Assembly: GCF_018221685.1 (NCBI RefSeq)
Contig: NZ_JAGJTM010000005.1
Span: 193,501-257,500, forward strand
Length of the DNA stretch: 64,000 bases
Source: Bombella apis
GTDB taxonomy: Bacteria; Pseudomonadota; Alphaproteobacteria; Acetobacterales; Acetobacteraceae
Direction: 5' to 3'
Shown here piece by piece: positions 1-9,274 of the stretch. The translations under genes were made by a program, and so were the position numbers. The notes beneath the pieces are model-generated. The model did no database searches. It saw nothing but the letters and a program-made list of their open reading frames with translations, and was not told the origin of the DNA. The first letter of the stretch is position 1, and every line of letters begins with the position of its first letter.

Positions 1-401
1 GCAGCGGCATCCATCACGAGGGCACGGTCATGGGCTTCCACCGCCCGGGCCTGGTCTAGGGCCGTCTGATAGTCCCGTGGGTCCAGCTGCACCAGAATGT
101 CCCCGGCATGGACGGTCTGGTTGTCATCCACCGGGACGGACACGACCTGCCCCGGCACACGGGGAGCAATGACGCTGTAATGGGCCGTCACGTAGGCATC
201 ATTCGTCCAGACATGCGCTGCGGGCACAAAAACAATGACCAGCACGCTGATGATGAAGGCAAGGATGATCCCCCCGGCCAGCAGGAACGGCCAGCGTCGC
301 CGTCTTTCCCGTGCCAGAGCAGCCCCGTCACTCGGAACCGTTCTGGTGACACTGGCCTGCGGGCGGGCATCTCCGGCCTGTTTGTCTGATTTCTGCGTCA
401 T
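1..401 (-). CDS. HlyD/EmrA-family membrane fusion protein (partial, 3' end off the left edge)
   Basis: This is the periplasmic adaptor of a tripartite drug efflux pump. The translated part holds a charged N-terminal tail, one membrane segment (about residues 40-60, rich in Ile, Leu and Val) and then the typical HlyD opening with TNDAYV, followed by a biotinyl-lipoyl-like stretch containing PRVPGQV and LVQLDPRDY. Only about 133 residues lie in the window; the coiled-coil hairpin and beta-barrel are off the edge. The ATG at 401 is chosen because a GGGGGAG Shine-Dalgarno stretch sits at suitable spacing; an ATG two codons earlier lies directly against that stretch. It follows the MFS gene by about 50 bases on the same strand, so the two form an EmrB-EmrA-like operon. 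The substrate cannot be told. Confidence 0.85.
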   Translation of the reverse strand, partial: MTQKSDKQAGDARPQASVTRTVPSDGAALARERRRRWPFLLAGGIILAFIISVLVIVFVPAAHVWTNDAYVTAHYSVIAPRVPGQVVSVPVDDNQTVHAGDILVQLDPRDYQTALDQARAVEAHDRALVMDAA

Positions 402-453
402 CCCCATCTCCCCCGCCTTGTCATGCCCATCATCCCGTGTCTCTGCTCTTCCC

Positions 454-2076
454 TCATGCCCTGACTGTCTCCTTGTGATGAGCTGCCGGATGGTCAGGGG
501 ATTTCCTTGCTCCACGGGGAGCGAACACGACCCATGGCGGATAGGTCCGCACGGGGACAAGCAGGATGAAAACCATCAATACCCCCAGCAGGGCGGCCAG
601 AACGCAGAACAGGTCCGACAGGGTCAGAACGGCTGTCTGATGATGGAACTGCTCCTTGAGGTACCCCATGCTTCCCCGATAGCGGGGCCGTCCGTCCGGC
701 AGGAGCGGTGTCGGACTCTGGATGAGCGGGCTGCTGCCCTGCACCAGCGCATAACGATACTGCCCCAGATGATCCGCCAACCTGTCCGAATGAAGCCCGC
801 CCCGCCAGCGGCCCACAAGCTCCATCAGCCATGTACCACCAACCATCATGAAGGCCCGTGGCATGTTCACCAGAGCCACGGCAAAGGGCGATTCTTCCGC
901 CACCACAGCATTGGTGGACATCAGCAGAAGGGAGGACAGCACCATCACACCGCCAATCCCCTGAAGAAACTGCCAGAGATAGAATTCCGGCCTCTGCCAC
1001 ACGGAAGTGACCAGTGAATCTCCACAACAGGCGATGAACATGCAGACCATGCCGAAGAAGCCGACAATCCGGCAGTCCACATCCCGCCGGTTGAGCAGGT
1101 AACCCACCAGCGGGGCTATGGCGATCTCCACGGCGGCGACTTCCAGCGTCACGAGATAGCTCTGCTCGGGCCGGTACCCCACAACCTTCGTCAGGAACTG
1201 CAAGGGCACGGCGGAGGCCGAAAGGGACACCACCACGAACAGGCTGATCCCCCCGACCCCGTAAATGTAATTGTTCCGGCTGAGCAGCTGAAAACGGAAA
1301 AACGGCAGAGGATGCTTCCATTCATTCCAGATCAGCAGTGGCACAGCTGCCAGCCCGATGGCGCCCAGCACACAGACCAGCGGTGAATTGAACCAGTCCA
1401 GCCAGTCCCCAAGGGAGAGGACGGTCGTCAGGCACCAGGCCGCCACGGCAAAGAACAGAAGGCCATACCCGTTGAAAATCTGGAGCCGGTGATGCTGTGG
1501 CTCCATGACGGGCATCCCGTACCAGATGAGCAGCCCTGCCAATGCTCCCAGCGGAATGGCCTGAAGGAAGATCCACTGCCAGCTGAGCAGGTCCGTCCAT
1601 AATCCGGCAAGCATTGTCCCAAGATAGGGGAAACAGGTGGAAACCAGCGTGTAGGCCACCAGGCCATAGGCCCGGAGGTTGAAGGGCAGTATCTTGAGAA
1701 TGGAAAACATGAGCAGCGGGATGGCGAAACCACCGGCCAGCCCCTGCACACTCCGCAGGATGTAAAGCAGGAGCGGCGTCTGGCAGAACGCCGTGGGCAC
1801 GATGCTGCACACCGCCAGTCCCAGCACGAAAAAGGCCCACCGCCGCAGGCTGAAAGTAATGGCCATCCACGGCGAAAGTCCGGCCCCGATGACCTGTGCT
1901 GACGTATAGAGACTGACAAACCAGCGGGACGGATCATGGCTCAGTCCCATCCCGCCCATGATGTCATTGAGACCCTGCGCCGAGACCTGTTCGTTCAGTG
2001 TCGTCATGATGGCCGTCAGCAGCACACCGGACAGGCCGATGATTGACGTCATATGAGCACGAACAGCCTGCAACAA
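454..2076 (-). CDS. DHA2-family MFS multidrug transporter (EmrB-like)
   Basis: This is a proton-driven inner-membrane exporter of about 540 residues with evenly spaced hydrophobic segments consistent with the 14-helix DHA2 architecture. It probably works with the HlyD protein encoded just downstream. The N-terminus carries TLNEQVSAQGLNDIMGG in the first loop, the position where DHA2 proteins usually carry LDTTIVNVALP, so it belongs to a divergent branch. The start is uncertain: tandem TTG codons at 2076 and 2073 follow an AGGAGGGA Shine-Dalgarno stretch at good spacing, whereas the first ATG (2052) has no clear ribosome site. I prefer the TTG start. An operator-like inverted repeat overlaps the region just upstream. 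Confidence 0.85.
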   Translation of the reverse strand: MLQAVRAHMTSIIGLSGVLLTAIMTTLNEQVSAQGLNDIMGGMGLSHDPSRWFVSLYTSAQVIGAGLSPWMAITFSLRRWAFFVLGLAVCSIVPTAFCQTPLLLYILRSVQGLAGGFAIPLLMFSILKILPFNLRAYGLVAYTLVSTCFPYLGTMLAGLWTDLLSWQWIFLQAIPLGALAGLLIWYGMPVMEPQHHRLQIFNGYGLLFFAVAAWCLTTVLSLGDWLDWFNSPLVCVLGAIGLAAVPLLIWNEWKHPLPFFRFQLLSRNNYIYGVGGISLFVVVSLSASAVPLQFLTKVVGYRPEQSYLVTLEVAAVEIAIAPLVGYLLNRRDVDCRIVGFFGMVCMFIACCGDSLVTSVWQRPEFYLWQFLQGIGGVMVLSSLLLMSTNAVVAEESPFAVALVNMPRAFMMVGGTWLMELVGRWRGGLHSDRLADHLGQYRYALVQGSSPLIQSPTPLLPDGRPRYRGSMGYLKEQFHHQTAVLTLSDLFCVLAALLGVLMVFILLVPVRTYPPWVVFAPRGARKSPDHPAAHHKETVRA

Positions 2077-2086
2077 TCCCTCCTGA

Positions 2087-2164
2087 CTGACTGGTCAGAG
2101 TTGTATCAGGGAACGGGATACATTTTAACTGAAAGATCACTTTTTCATGATTATCCGACCAGTC
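2087..2164 (-). promoter_or_regulatory. Candidate TetR-type operator pair upstream of the efflux operon
   Basis: The sequence CTGACTGGTCAG (2087-2098) has perfect 5-base inverted arms around two central bases. A second, shorter copy, GACCAGTC, lies at 2157-2164. They sit about 60 bases apart, just upstream of the efflux start codon and either side of an AT-rich stretch that could hold the promoter. Palindromes of this GAC-GTC type are common targets of TetR-family repressors of efflux pumps. That is inference: no TetR gene lies in the window, although one could lie off the left edge. Confidence 0.4.
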
Positions 2165-2301
2165 TGTTACCTGAATACAACAGGCACCCCGTCCACACTC
2201 TTTCCTGTAGCGAGATACAAAAATGGCGGGGTACAGCCATGCCGTACAGCCCGCCATCTTTCAGACCGGGGGAACTCCCCCCGGTTCATGCAGCGCCAGT
2301 C

Positions 2302-2922
2302 TTAGCGCAGGCCCAGAGCCTTGGTCCGCTTGGCGACTTCCTCAGGAGACGCATCGCCAGCTGTCAGCCAGGAACCACCGACACAGCCAACGGTCGGCAG
2401 GGCCAGCCAGTCCTTGTAGGTAGCCTCGGTGATGCCGCCTGTCGGGCAGAAACGCACGCCAAGGTTGCCAAACACGGCGGACAGACCCTTGAGGGCCGGG
2501 ATGCCACCGTTGGTCATGGCCGGGAAGAACTTGAAGCGGCGCAGCCCCAGGTCCAGACCCATCATGATGTCGCTGGCATTGGCCGTGCCGGGCAGGAACG
2601 GAATGTCACGCTCCAGCGCACCCTTGGCCAGAGCCGGCGTGATGCCAGGGCTGACGATGAACTTCGCACCGGCCTTGATGGCCTTGTCCATCTGCTCGGT
2701 ATTCAGCACCGTACCGGCACCGACCAGAGCTCCCTCAACCTTGGACATCTCAGAGATGACATCCAGAGCAGCCGGTGTACGCAGTGTCACTTCCAGAGTG
2801 GAGATGCCACCAGCGACCAGAGCCTCGGCGATCGGACGGGCCTTGGCCACATCCTCAACCACCAGAACAGGCATAATCGGGCTGCGGTCCATCACCGCAT
2901 CCAGTCTCTCGATGTAGCTCAT
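2302..2922 (-). CDS. eda: KDPG aldolase (2-dehydro-3-deoxy-phosphogluconate aldolase)
   Basis: Splits 2-keto-3-deoxy-6-phosphogluconate into pyruvate and glyceraldehyde 3-phosphate, the last step of the Entner-Doudoroff pathway, in the cytoplasm. The protein is 206 residues, normal for the family. The class I aldolase landmarks are visible: Glu44 and Arg48 in LEVTLRTP, the Schiff-base lysine at about 131 in RRFKFFPA, GAGTV near 70, and the phosphate-binding PTGGI stretch towards the C-terminus. Its ATG overlaps the edd stop codon (ATGA), so the two are translationally coupled in one operon. The pairing leaves little doubt about identity. Confidence 0.96.
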   Translation of the reverse strand: MSYIERLDAVMDRSPIMPVLVVEDVAKARPIAEALVAGGISTLEVTLRTPAALDVISEMSKVEGALVGAGTVLNTEQMDKAIKAGAKFIVSPGITPALAKGALERDIPFLPGTANASDIMMGLDLGLRRFKFFPAMTNGGIPALKGLSAVFGNLGVRFCPTGGITEATYKDWLALPTVGCVGGSWLTAGDASPEEVAKRTKALGLR

Positions 2923-4787
2923 ACCTCGGTTCCTTTCTCAACATCGTCACCGATTTCTTCAAGTTCACGATCCATCATGAACAGCATCGGTGAAGCACCC
3001 TCTTCGGCGGACGGAGCCACCTCACGCATGAGGGCGAACAGTTCACGCCCCGTACCGGCTGTCGCACGGTGCGGCTTGGTCGGCGTACGGGCGGCCCATT
3101 CCTTCTCATCCACCAGAGCTTCCAGCTTGCCGGTGCGGGCACAGACACGGATGACATCGCCATCACGCACCTTGGCGAGCGGTCCGCCCACCTGGGCTTC
3201 TGGACCAACATGCACCACGGCCGGAACCTTGCCGCTGGCACCGGAGAGACGGCCATCCGTCACCAGAGCCACCTTGAAACCCTGGTCCAGCTCGACGCCG
3301 AGGGACGGGATCAGGTTATGCAGCTCGGGCATCCCGTTGCCGCGGGGCCCCTGACCGATGACGACCACAACGACATCACGATGCAGCTCGCCAGCCTTCT
3401 GGGCTTCCTTCACGGCGGTCTGGGACTGGAAGACACGGGCCGGAGCCTCGATGGTCAGCAGGTTGTCTGCCACGGCGCTGGACTTGTACACGCCACGGCC
3501 CAGATTGCCCTGAAGCAGCTGGATGCCCCCCACCGGGTGGAACGGCTCCTTCGCACCACGCAGGATTTCCGGATCGCTGGAAGGCTTGGCCGGCGTGTAG
3601 ACGACGTTCTTGTCATTCCCCATCAGGGCACGCTTGGCGTAGTCCTCAAGGCCGTTTTCGGAGATGGTCGGAGCATCACGGTGCAGCAGACCTGCATCGG
3701 ACAGCTCGGCGATGACCGTCGGCAGGCCACCAACCTCGTTGAACTTGTTCACATCGGACGGACCGCTCGGATAGACCTTGCAGAGTGTCGGCACGACGGC
3801 GGAGAGATCGGAGAAATCTTCCCAGTTCACGATGATGCCAGCAGCACGGGCCACGGCCGGGATATGGATGGTATGGTTCGTGGAACCACCTGTTGCCATC
3901 AGGCCGACAATCGCATTGACGATGGCCTTCTCATTGACAACTTCCGCCATCGGGCGGGGATCCTTGCCCTTGTTGCTGATCTCGACCAGACGATGCACAC
4001 CGGCACGTGTCATGGCCTGACGCAGTGGCGTATCAACCGGAATGAAGGAGGAATCCGGCATCATCAGCCCAAGGAACTCCGCCATCATCTGGTTGGTATT
4101 GGCCGTACCATAGAAAGTACAGGTCCCTTCGCTGTGATAGGAAGCCATTTCGGCTTTCATCAGCTCATCCTTGCCGATCTTGCCCTGCACATAGAGCTGA
4201 CGGACACGGACCTTTTCCTTGTTCGGCAGGCCGGAGGTCATCGGGCCGGAGGGGATCAGCATACCCGGCAGGTGGCCGAAGCGCAGCGCACCCATCAGCA
4301 GGCCCGGCACGATCTTGTCGCAGATGCCAAGCAGAGCAACACCATCATACATGGCATGGCTGAGACCGACAGCCGTGGACTGGGCGATCACATCACGGGA
4401 GAACAGGGAGAGGTCCATCCCCTCCTGCCCCTGCGTAACGCCGTCACACATGGCCGGAGCCCCACCAGCAACCTGAGCCGTGGCACCAACCTCACGCGCA
4501 AAAACCTTCATCTGCTCTGGATAACGGCCATAGGGCTCGTGTGCGGAGAGCATGTCATTATAGGTCGTAATGATCCCCAGATTGGGACGCTGCTCAAACA
4601 CCAGCTCCTGCTTGTCAGCAGCGCTGGAAGCAGCGACGGCGTGAGCCAGGTTGCCACAGGTCAGCCGGGACCTGTCTGCACCTTTTTCACGATTACGCTC
4701 CATAAGAGTGAGGTAACGACGGCGGGACGTCTTGGACCGCTCAATAATTCTGGACGTTACACTCTCAACAACGGAATTCAGAGACAT
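2919..4787 (-). CDS. edd: Phosphogluconate dehydratase
   Basis: Dehydrates 6-phosphogluconate to KDPG, the committed Entner-Doudoroff step. It belongs to the IlvD/Edd iron-sulfur dehydratases. Expected cluster cysteines are visible at about 114 (APAMCDGVTQG), 156 (GICDKIVPG) and 223 (GTCTFYGTANT). The C-terminal half carries the GGxxxLxGNLGRG and DGRLSGASGKVPA motifs of the family. An open frame extends up to 4850, but alignment to the usual N-terminus (residues VTSRIIERSK) places the start at the ATG at 4787, giving 622 residues; Edd proteins are about 600-610. The ribosome site there is weak. It is first in the edd-eda operon. Confidence 0.96.
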   Translation of the reverse strand: MSLNSVVESVTSRIIERSKTSRRRYLTLMERNREKGADRSRLTCGNLAHAVAASSAADKQELVFEQRPNLGIITTYNDMLSAHEPYGRYPEQMKVFAREVGATAQVAGGAPAMCDGVTQGQEGMDLSLFSRDVIAQSTAVGLSHAMYDGVALLGICDKIVPGLLMGALRFGHLPGMLIPSGPMTSGLPNKEKVRVRQLYVQGKIGKDELMKAEMASYHSEGTCTFYGTANTNQMMAEFLGLMMPDSSFIPVDTPLRQAMTRAGVHRLVEISNKGKDPRPMAEVVNEKAIVNAIVGLMATGGSTNHTIHIPAVARAAGIIVNWEDFSDLSAVVPTLCKVYPSGPSDVNKFNEVGGLPTVIAELSDAGLLHRDAPTISENGLEDYAKRALMGNDKNVVYTPAKPSSDPEILRGAKEPFHPVGGIQLLQGNLGRGVYKSSAVADNLLTIEAPARVFQSQTAVKEAQKAGELHRDVVVVVIGQGPRGNGMPELHNLIPSLGVELDQGFKVALVTDGRLSGASGKVPAVVHVGPEAQVGGPLAKVRDGDVIRVCARTGKLEALVDEKEWAARTPTKPHRATAGTGRELFALMREVAPSAEEGASPMLFMMDRELEEIGDDVEKGTEV

Positions 4788-5115
4788 TGAAGCACTCGCT
4801 GTTCGGCTGGACACCCCACAGACAGACGGATAATTCCCCCTGAGAGACACGGCATCATATTATCATCGCTCGCTTTCCACTCTCATCGAGGAAAGCATGC
4901 ATCGCCTTTTTTAGGGAAAGACGTCTCACCGGGCAAGCGGGCCACCCATGCACATCTCAGTCATCATCATCTCGCCTACGGCAAGTCCATTTTACGAAAA
5001 AGGGCAGTTTCCGGTGGGTTTTTAAAGAAAAACCCAGCTGGAGCCTCATGCTGCCATGCATGAAACTCCAGTCTGGGCTTTGTGAAACGAACCCCTCGGC
5101 ATGCCGGATCAGAGC
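4788..5115. other. Intergenic region between edd and slt
   Basis: About 330 bases without a convincing gene. The side next to edd must carry its promoter, but I cannot pick clear -35 and -10 boxes. The side next to slt holds a strong terminator hairpin, listed separately. Short open frames here lack ribosome sites and recognisable protein features. Confidence 0.6.
5028..5077 (-). terminator. Intrinsic terminator of the slt gene
   Basis: Read on the minus strand, CCCAGACTGGAG pairs with CTCCAGCTGGG (one bulged base) around a loop that contains a further CATGC/GCATG stem, and the hairpin is followed by TTTTT. It lies about 40 bases past the slt stop codon. A second perfect 9-base inverted repeat, TGGGTTTTT/AAAAACCCA at 5015-5036, overlaps its distal end. 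Confidence 0.7.
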
Positions 5116-7050
5116 TCAGCTGGGCGAGTCACGCCCCTGCTCCTCCTCACGGAAGCTCGGCCACTGGCCATCAGCCAGAGAAACGAGAGACGGCGTGGCC
5201 ACATGGAGACGGCGGCCATATACCCAGTCATTGGTCAGAACATTGCGTACATACTGGCGCGTTTCCGGGCTGGGCAGGCACTCTATGAACATCAGCGGGT
5301 CCTGAAGACCCTTCTGGCCGCTTTCCCATCGGAGAATGGCCTGCGGTCCCGCATTGTAGGAGGCCAGAACTTTCAGCAGCGACGCCCCATCACTCTGTTC
5401 CCCCTGGGCAAGGCTGTGGGCCAGATAAAGCATATAGAGCTGCCCGACCTCCAGATTATAGCCCGGCTCCCGCAGGCGGCGCTGCATTTCCTGATTGAAA
5501 TCATCACTGGAAGCCGCTGCAACCGTCTGAGGCAGGTGGTACTGCTCACTTACGAAGCTGGCCGTCGTCGGCCTCACCTGCATCATCCCGTACGCCCCGG
5601 CAGCCGATGATGCCGTGGCGTCAAAATTGGATTCCATCCGGGCCACCGCATAAACGAGCGCCGACGACAGGCGGAAACCATGATGGGGCCGCAGGTCGGG
5701 CAATGGCCCCAGAGCATCCTTGAACTCTTTATGATCCAGTTTTGCCAGCGCCTGCTCCATCTGGTCAGCCAGAGCACGCATCCCGGCCTTTCTGACGACG
5801 AGCTGGAGCGAATGTGCCCGAACAGGGTCAGCCAGCGCATCCTGCCACATCTGGCGGGCCAGCATCTCGGCACGCCCCTGCTCACCGAGCTGGATCAGGG
5901 CGAAAAGATGCTCCCCCTCTCCCATGGAGGCCACGACATTAATGTCCACCTCACTCAGGGATGCCTGCTTCGCACCAGCCCGCCCGATCGTGGAAAGGGC
6001 GCCGGAAACGGCAGCGGCCTGTGATTTCTCGGAATGCAGCAGGCGCCCGGCCAGCAGGCCATAGAAACTCTCACTCTGCACGGATGTCCGGCGCAGCCAT
6101 GTACGATACAGGGCTGTCTTGCCGTGCCGCTCCGCCACACGTCCGGCCCAGAAAGACGCCGCAGCCTGCACGTCACCATCTGTCTGCTCGGCATTGGCCG
6201 CCGTTTCGAACAGGCTGTAGGCCGCATCAAGCTGGCCCTCCCGCCAGGCAGCCAGACCAGCTGCAAAAGCAGGAAGCCCAACCCGGTACTGCCCTTTCTC
6301 CAGTCCGGCAGAACCAACACGCAGCGCTGTCCGTGTATCACCCTGGCTCAGAGCCTGCATGGCAATCTCGCCATACAGCTGGGCAGCATAAGCCGGAGAC
6401 ATCCCCGGTGTGACACGCAGCTGGGCCAGTGCCCTGCGGACACCTTCCTCCCCGGAGGAGGCCTTGTCCATGAGGTCCCGCTCCAGAAAACCATTGCGGA
6501 CCAGTGTCTGGGAAAAGGGCGTCGCCCGGTCGGACTGCTGGATATCCGCAACATTCCGGTACCCGGCAGACGGGGCAGCAGCAGACACCCCCCGACGCAG
6601 CTCTTCCTGCTTCTGCCTGAGCAGCGGGGCATCAGGAAGAGCCGGATAACGACGGAGCCAGCTGTCCAGCTCGGACTCGGAAGGAGTGAAATATATACTC
6701 AGGTACCGCTCGGCCAGATAATCCGGCAGCAGGAGCTGTCCCGCCGTGCCATCCGTCCCCGAGCCATGGGTCAATTCCCCGAGACGGGCCGCATCACCTG
6801 AGCGGACTGCCGCAAAAAGCGCCCTGTAGTGTCCGGCCACCGTGGCCGGCAAAGGATGAGGCAGGGAAACCCCCGCCATGGAAGAAGGTGGTGCATCGTG
6901 GCCCTCACCGTCTGAATACTCCGGCACGTGGGACGGAAAAGAAAGAGCCTGCCCCTGCGCCGGAAAAACAGTGTTTCCCGCCAGAATGGCAGCACCGAGA
7001 ACGGCACCACGCCACACTGCGGGAGACCCACATGGCAATATCCATCGCAT
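5116..7050 (-). CDS. slt: Soluble lytic murein transglycosylase
   Basis: Periplasmic enzyme that cleaves peptidoglycan glycan strands, releasing 1,6-anhydro-muropeptides. It has 644 residues, like Slt70. It opens with a signal peptide (a short basic start, then a hydrophobic run ending near AQGQA). A long alpha-helical superhelix region of TPR-like repeats follows (about residues 70-440). The C-terminal SLT domain begins near 455; the catalytic glutamate is about Glu473 in ARMESNFD, followed by SSAAGAYGMMQV and, near 560, ASYNAGP. The gene is monocistronic and has its own strong terminator. No lipobox is visible, so it should be soluble rather than anchored. Confidence 0.93.
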   Translation of the reverse strand: MRWILPCGSPAVWRGAVLGAAILAGNTVFPAQGQALSFPSHVPEYSDGEGHDAPPSSMAGVSLPHPLPATVAGHYRALFAAVRSGDAARLGELTHGSGTDGTAGQLLLPDYLAERYLSIYFTPSESELDSWLRRYPALPDAPLLRQKQEELRRGVSAAAPSAGYRNVADIQQSDRATPFSQTLVRNGFLERDLMDKASSGEEGVRRALAQLRVTPGMSPAYAAQLYGEIAMQALSQGDTRTALRVGSAGLEKGQYRVGLPAFAAGLAAWREGQLDAAYSLFETAANAEQTDGDVQAAASFWAGRVAERHGKTALYRTWLRRTSVQSESFYGLLAGRLLHSEKSQAAAVSGALSTIGRAGAKQASLSEVDINVVASMGEGEHLFALIQLGEQGRAEMLARQMWQDALADPVRAHSLQLVVRKAGMRALADQMEQALAKLDHKEFKDALGPLPDLRPHHGFRLSSALVYAVARMESNFDATASSAAGAYGMMQVRPTTASFVSEQYHLPQTVAAASSDDFNQEMQRRLREPGYNLEVGQLYMLYLAHSLAQGEQSDGASLLKVLASYNAGPQAILRWESGQKGLQDPLMFIECLPSPETRQYVRNVLTNDWVYGRRLHVATPSLVSLADGQWPSFREEEQGRDSPS

Positions 7051-7281
7051 AATGCCGAGGGACGTAACCCGCTTTTATTTTTCTGGCAACCCTTGACGTC
7101 AAGCCAGACAATTCCAGTGTGCCTTTCATAGTAACGGCTCCCTAGCCAGGAATCCAGAATATTCTTCTGATTTTACACGCTGTTAGCTTTTTTTCTGTAT
7201 CTGGTCAGCGACAGAATTAAGAAATTATGAAATTCACTCCCATTCCGGCCCTCAGCCTCCTGCATCAACACCTGTTCCCGA

Positions 7282-8106
7282 CTACGAATCGGCAGCCTGC
7301 GCTGCTTCCTGTGAGAGAGTCGCATCCAGCAGGAGCATGTCAGCCCACAGCGCCTTCCGTCGTCCCGCCGTTTCCCCCAGCTGGGCCGGGTGCCAGAGAG
7401 GTAACAGAGGCACACCCCCCTCCAGCCCCGGCACATGAGCCTCATGCCAGCGCCCCCGCAACTGACTCAGCCGGGAGGTATTCTGTAAGAGCATGGCAGC
7501 AGGCGTACTGCCCATCGTCACAATCCGGCGAGGTCGTGCCAGTGCCACTGCCCTGTGCAGAATGGGCAGGCAGGCTTCCACATCACGCTGTGAGGCACGC
7601 TGCCCTCCCGGCGGGCGCCAGGGGATGGCCGGCGCCATGGAAAGCTGGGACCGCTTCAACCCTATGGAGGCCAATATCCTGTCCAACAGGGCCCCCATGG
7701 GACCAGCGAAAAGAGTTCCATGCCGGTCCTCATCCTCATTTGGCACATCCCCCACCAGCAGAAATGGGGCTCCCTCCACGATGACAGGTGCCAGATGATG
7801 CTTGGCCGTCCGCATCAGGCCAACGCCCGGCAGCTGCTGGCTGGCCTTCAGCAGGGCGGCAACATCCCGGGCCGCAGCGATATCAGCCAACACCTCGTCC
7901 CGCCCCCTGACAACACGACGGGACGCGGAAGGTTTCTCCACTGGAGCAGCAGCCTTCTGGCGGGCCCGCACACGATCCGGCAGAACAGGGCTCTCACCCC
8001 AGACATCCCACGGCATGTCCTCCATGACAGCATCCACACCCCATTCCTGATGCAGACGGAGGGCAGCAAGAGCATCCTGAGCAGAGCAGGCCGGGAAAGA
8101 TGCCAT
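7282..8106 (-). CDS. Divergent family 4-type uracil-DNA glycosylase-like protein
   Basis: A uracil-DNA glycosylase superfamily protein of 274 residues, probably acting in base-excision repair of deaminated cytosine. The core runs from about residue 110: the first active-site motif reads VGDVPNEDED (Asp120) where family 4 normally has GEAPG, then FAGPMGALLDRIL, WRPPGG, and a C-terminal HPA motif in LWHPAQL. The paired cysteines that usually precede the core and help hold a 4Fe-4S cluster are missing (LPGVGL), and the KCRPP cysteine is replaced by Trp; only the cysteine in EACLPIL remains. The open frame extends to 8166, but the start at 8106 (MASFPACS) fits better; its ribosome site is weak. 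Activity is uncertain. Confidence 0.75.
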   Translation of the reverse strand: MASFPACSAQDALAALRLHQEWGVDAVMEDMPWDVWGESPVLPDRVRARQKAAAPVEKPSASRRVVRGRDEVLADIAAARDVAALLKASQQLPGVGLMRTAKHHLAPVIVEGAPFLLVGDVPNEDEDRHGTLFAGPMGALLDRILASIGLKRSQLSMAPAIPWRPPGGQRASQRDVEACLPILHRAVALARPRRIVTMGSTPAAMLLQNTSRLSQLRGRWHEAHVPGLEGGVPLLPLWHPAQLGETAGRRKALWADMLLLDATLSQEAAQAADS

Positions 8107-8288
8107 GATGAGCGAGATCTCTTCTCTACAGTTCCACGGGATGAAGGGGCGGCTGCACCCCCTCATGGTCTTTGAGCTTTCAATTTGTTACATAGCCTCA
8201 TCGGAAATGAACACCCCTCCCCCGGACATGGTGCCAGAGCAGATCAGTCTCCCGCCTTGCCCGGCCTCTTCTGCAAGGATGCCCTGCC

Positions 8289-9185
8289 ATGGCGCTGCAT
8301 CAGGATATGGCTCACGCCAAGATCAATCTGTTCCTCCACGTCACCGGGCGCCGTGAAGACGGATACCACCTGCTGGACAGTCTGGCTGTCTTTGCTGGAG
8401 CGGGTGACCATCTCCACCTCTCCACCGGACCACAGGGTCAGGCAGACAGCCTCACGCTACAGGGTCCTTTCGCAAAAGGACTGGAAGCGGATGAAAACAA
8501 CCTTGTCCTGAAGGCCGCCCGGGCCCTGCGCCAGACCCGGGGGGAGGAAGCAGCCAGACAGCCCGCCGCTGCCCTCACGCTGGAAAAACGGCTACCGGTG
8601 GCATCCGGCATTGGCGGGGGCTCTGCCGATGCCGCCTGCGCCCTGCGCCTGCTGACCCGTCACTGGAGCCTCCCAATGGAAGCGGCCGCCCATGTCGCCC
8701 CAACACTGGGGGCGGATGTCCCAGTCTGTCTGGCACAAAAAGCCACACGCATGGAAGGGATTGGTGACATCCTGACAGCAGCCCCGCCCCTGCCAGAGAT
8801 GGGGATGCTTCTGGTCAATCCGGGGGTCGGTGTCTCCACCCCGAGCATTTTCCGACGTCTGGCAGAAACAGGCGGCATCACCCCCCGCCCGCCACTTGCC
8901 TTCCCGGAAGCAGGCTGGCCCACGCTGGACGCTCTCATCGCCTTTCTGGCGCAGACGGAAAACGACCTCCAACCCCATGCCATCGCTCAGGCGCCCGTCA
9001 TTGCGACCGTACTGGAAACTCTGGCAACCCTACCGCAGGTGCGGTTCCATCGCATGAGTGGGTCAGGAGCGACCTGTTTCGCCCTGTTCGAGACAGCTGA
9101 CCAAGCCATCAGGGCCGCAGACCATCTGATGGACAGGGACATAGCCCAGGCATGGTGGCACTGGGCAGGACCGGTCCTGCCCTGA
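8289..9185 (+). CDS. ispE: 4-diphosphocytidyl-2-C-methyl-D-erythritol kinase
   Basis: Phosphorylates CDP-methylerythritol, the fourth step of the MEP isoprenoid pathway, in the cytoplasm. It is a GHMP kinase of 298 residues. The N-terminal AKINLFLHV motif and DGYHLLDSL are typical, the ATP-binding glycine loop is ASGIGGGSADAA near residue 100, and the C-terminal motif is MSGSGATCFALF. The start at 8289 has a GCAAGGA ribosome site about ten bases upstream; an in-frame ATG six codons later (8307) is possible. It stands alone and is followed by a clear terminator. Confidence 0.95.
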   Translation: MALHQDMAHAKINLFLHVTGRREDGYHLLDSLAVFAGAGDHLHLSTGPQGQADSLTLQGPFAKGLEADENNLVLKAARALRQTRGEEAARQPAAALTLEKRLPVASGIGGGSADAACALRLLTRHWSLPMEAAAHVAPTLGADVPVCLAQKATRMEGIGDILTAAPPLPEMGMLLVNPGVGVSTPSIFRRLAETGGITPRPPLAFPEAGWPTLDALIAFLAQTENDLQPHAIAQAPVIATVLETLATLPQVRFHRMSGSGATCFALFETADQAIRAADHLMDRDIAQAWWHWAGPVLP

Positions 9186-9216
9186 ACCCACCGGCATTCA
9201 GAATGCCCTGCAACAG

Positions 9217-9247
9217 AAAAGGCCCGCTGCGGAAGAGCGGGCCTTTT
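9217..9247. terminator. Bidirectional terminator between ispE and the 9275-9772 gene
   Basis: AAAAGGCCCGCT and AGCGGGCCTTTTT form a perfect stem around a short loop, with A-run before and T-run after, so it can end transcription from both converging genes. Confidence 0.9.
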
Positions 9248-9274
9248 TCCATATCAGGAACAACCAGAACCAGC

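Noticed and set aside
3069..4790. Open frame of 573 codons on the plus strand opposite edd
   Set aside because: Edd on the minus strand is unmistakable; the opposite frame is open only because of GC-rich codon bias and has no domain or ribosome site.
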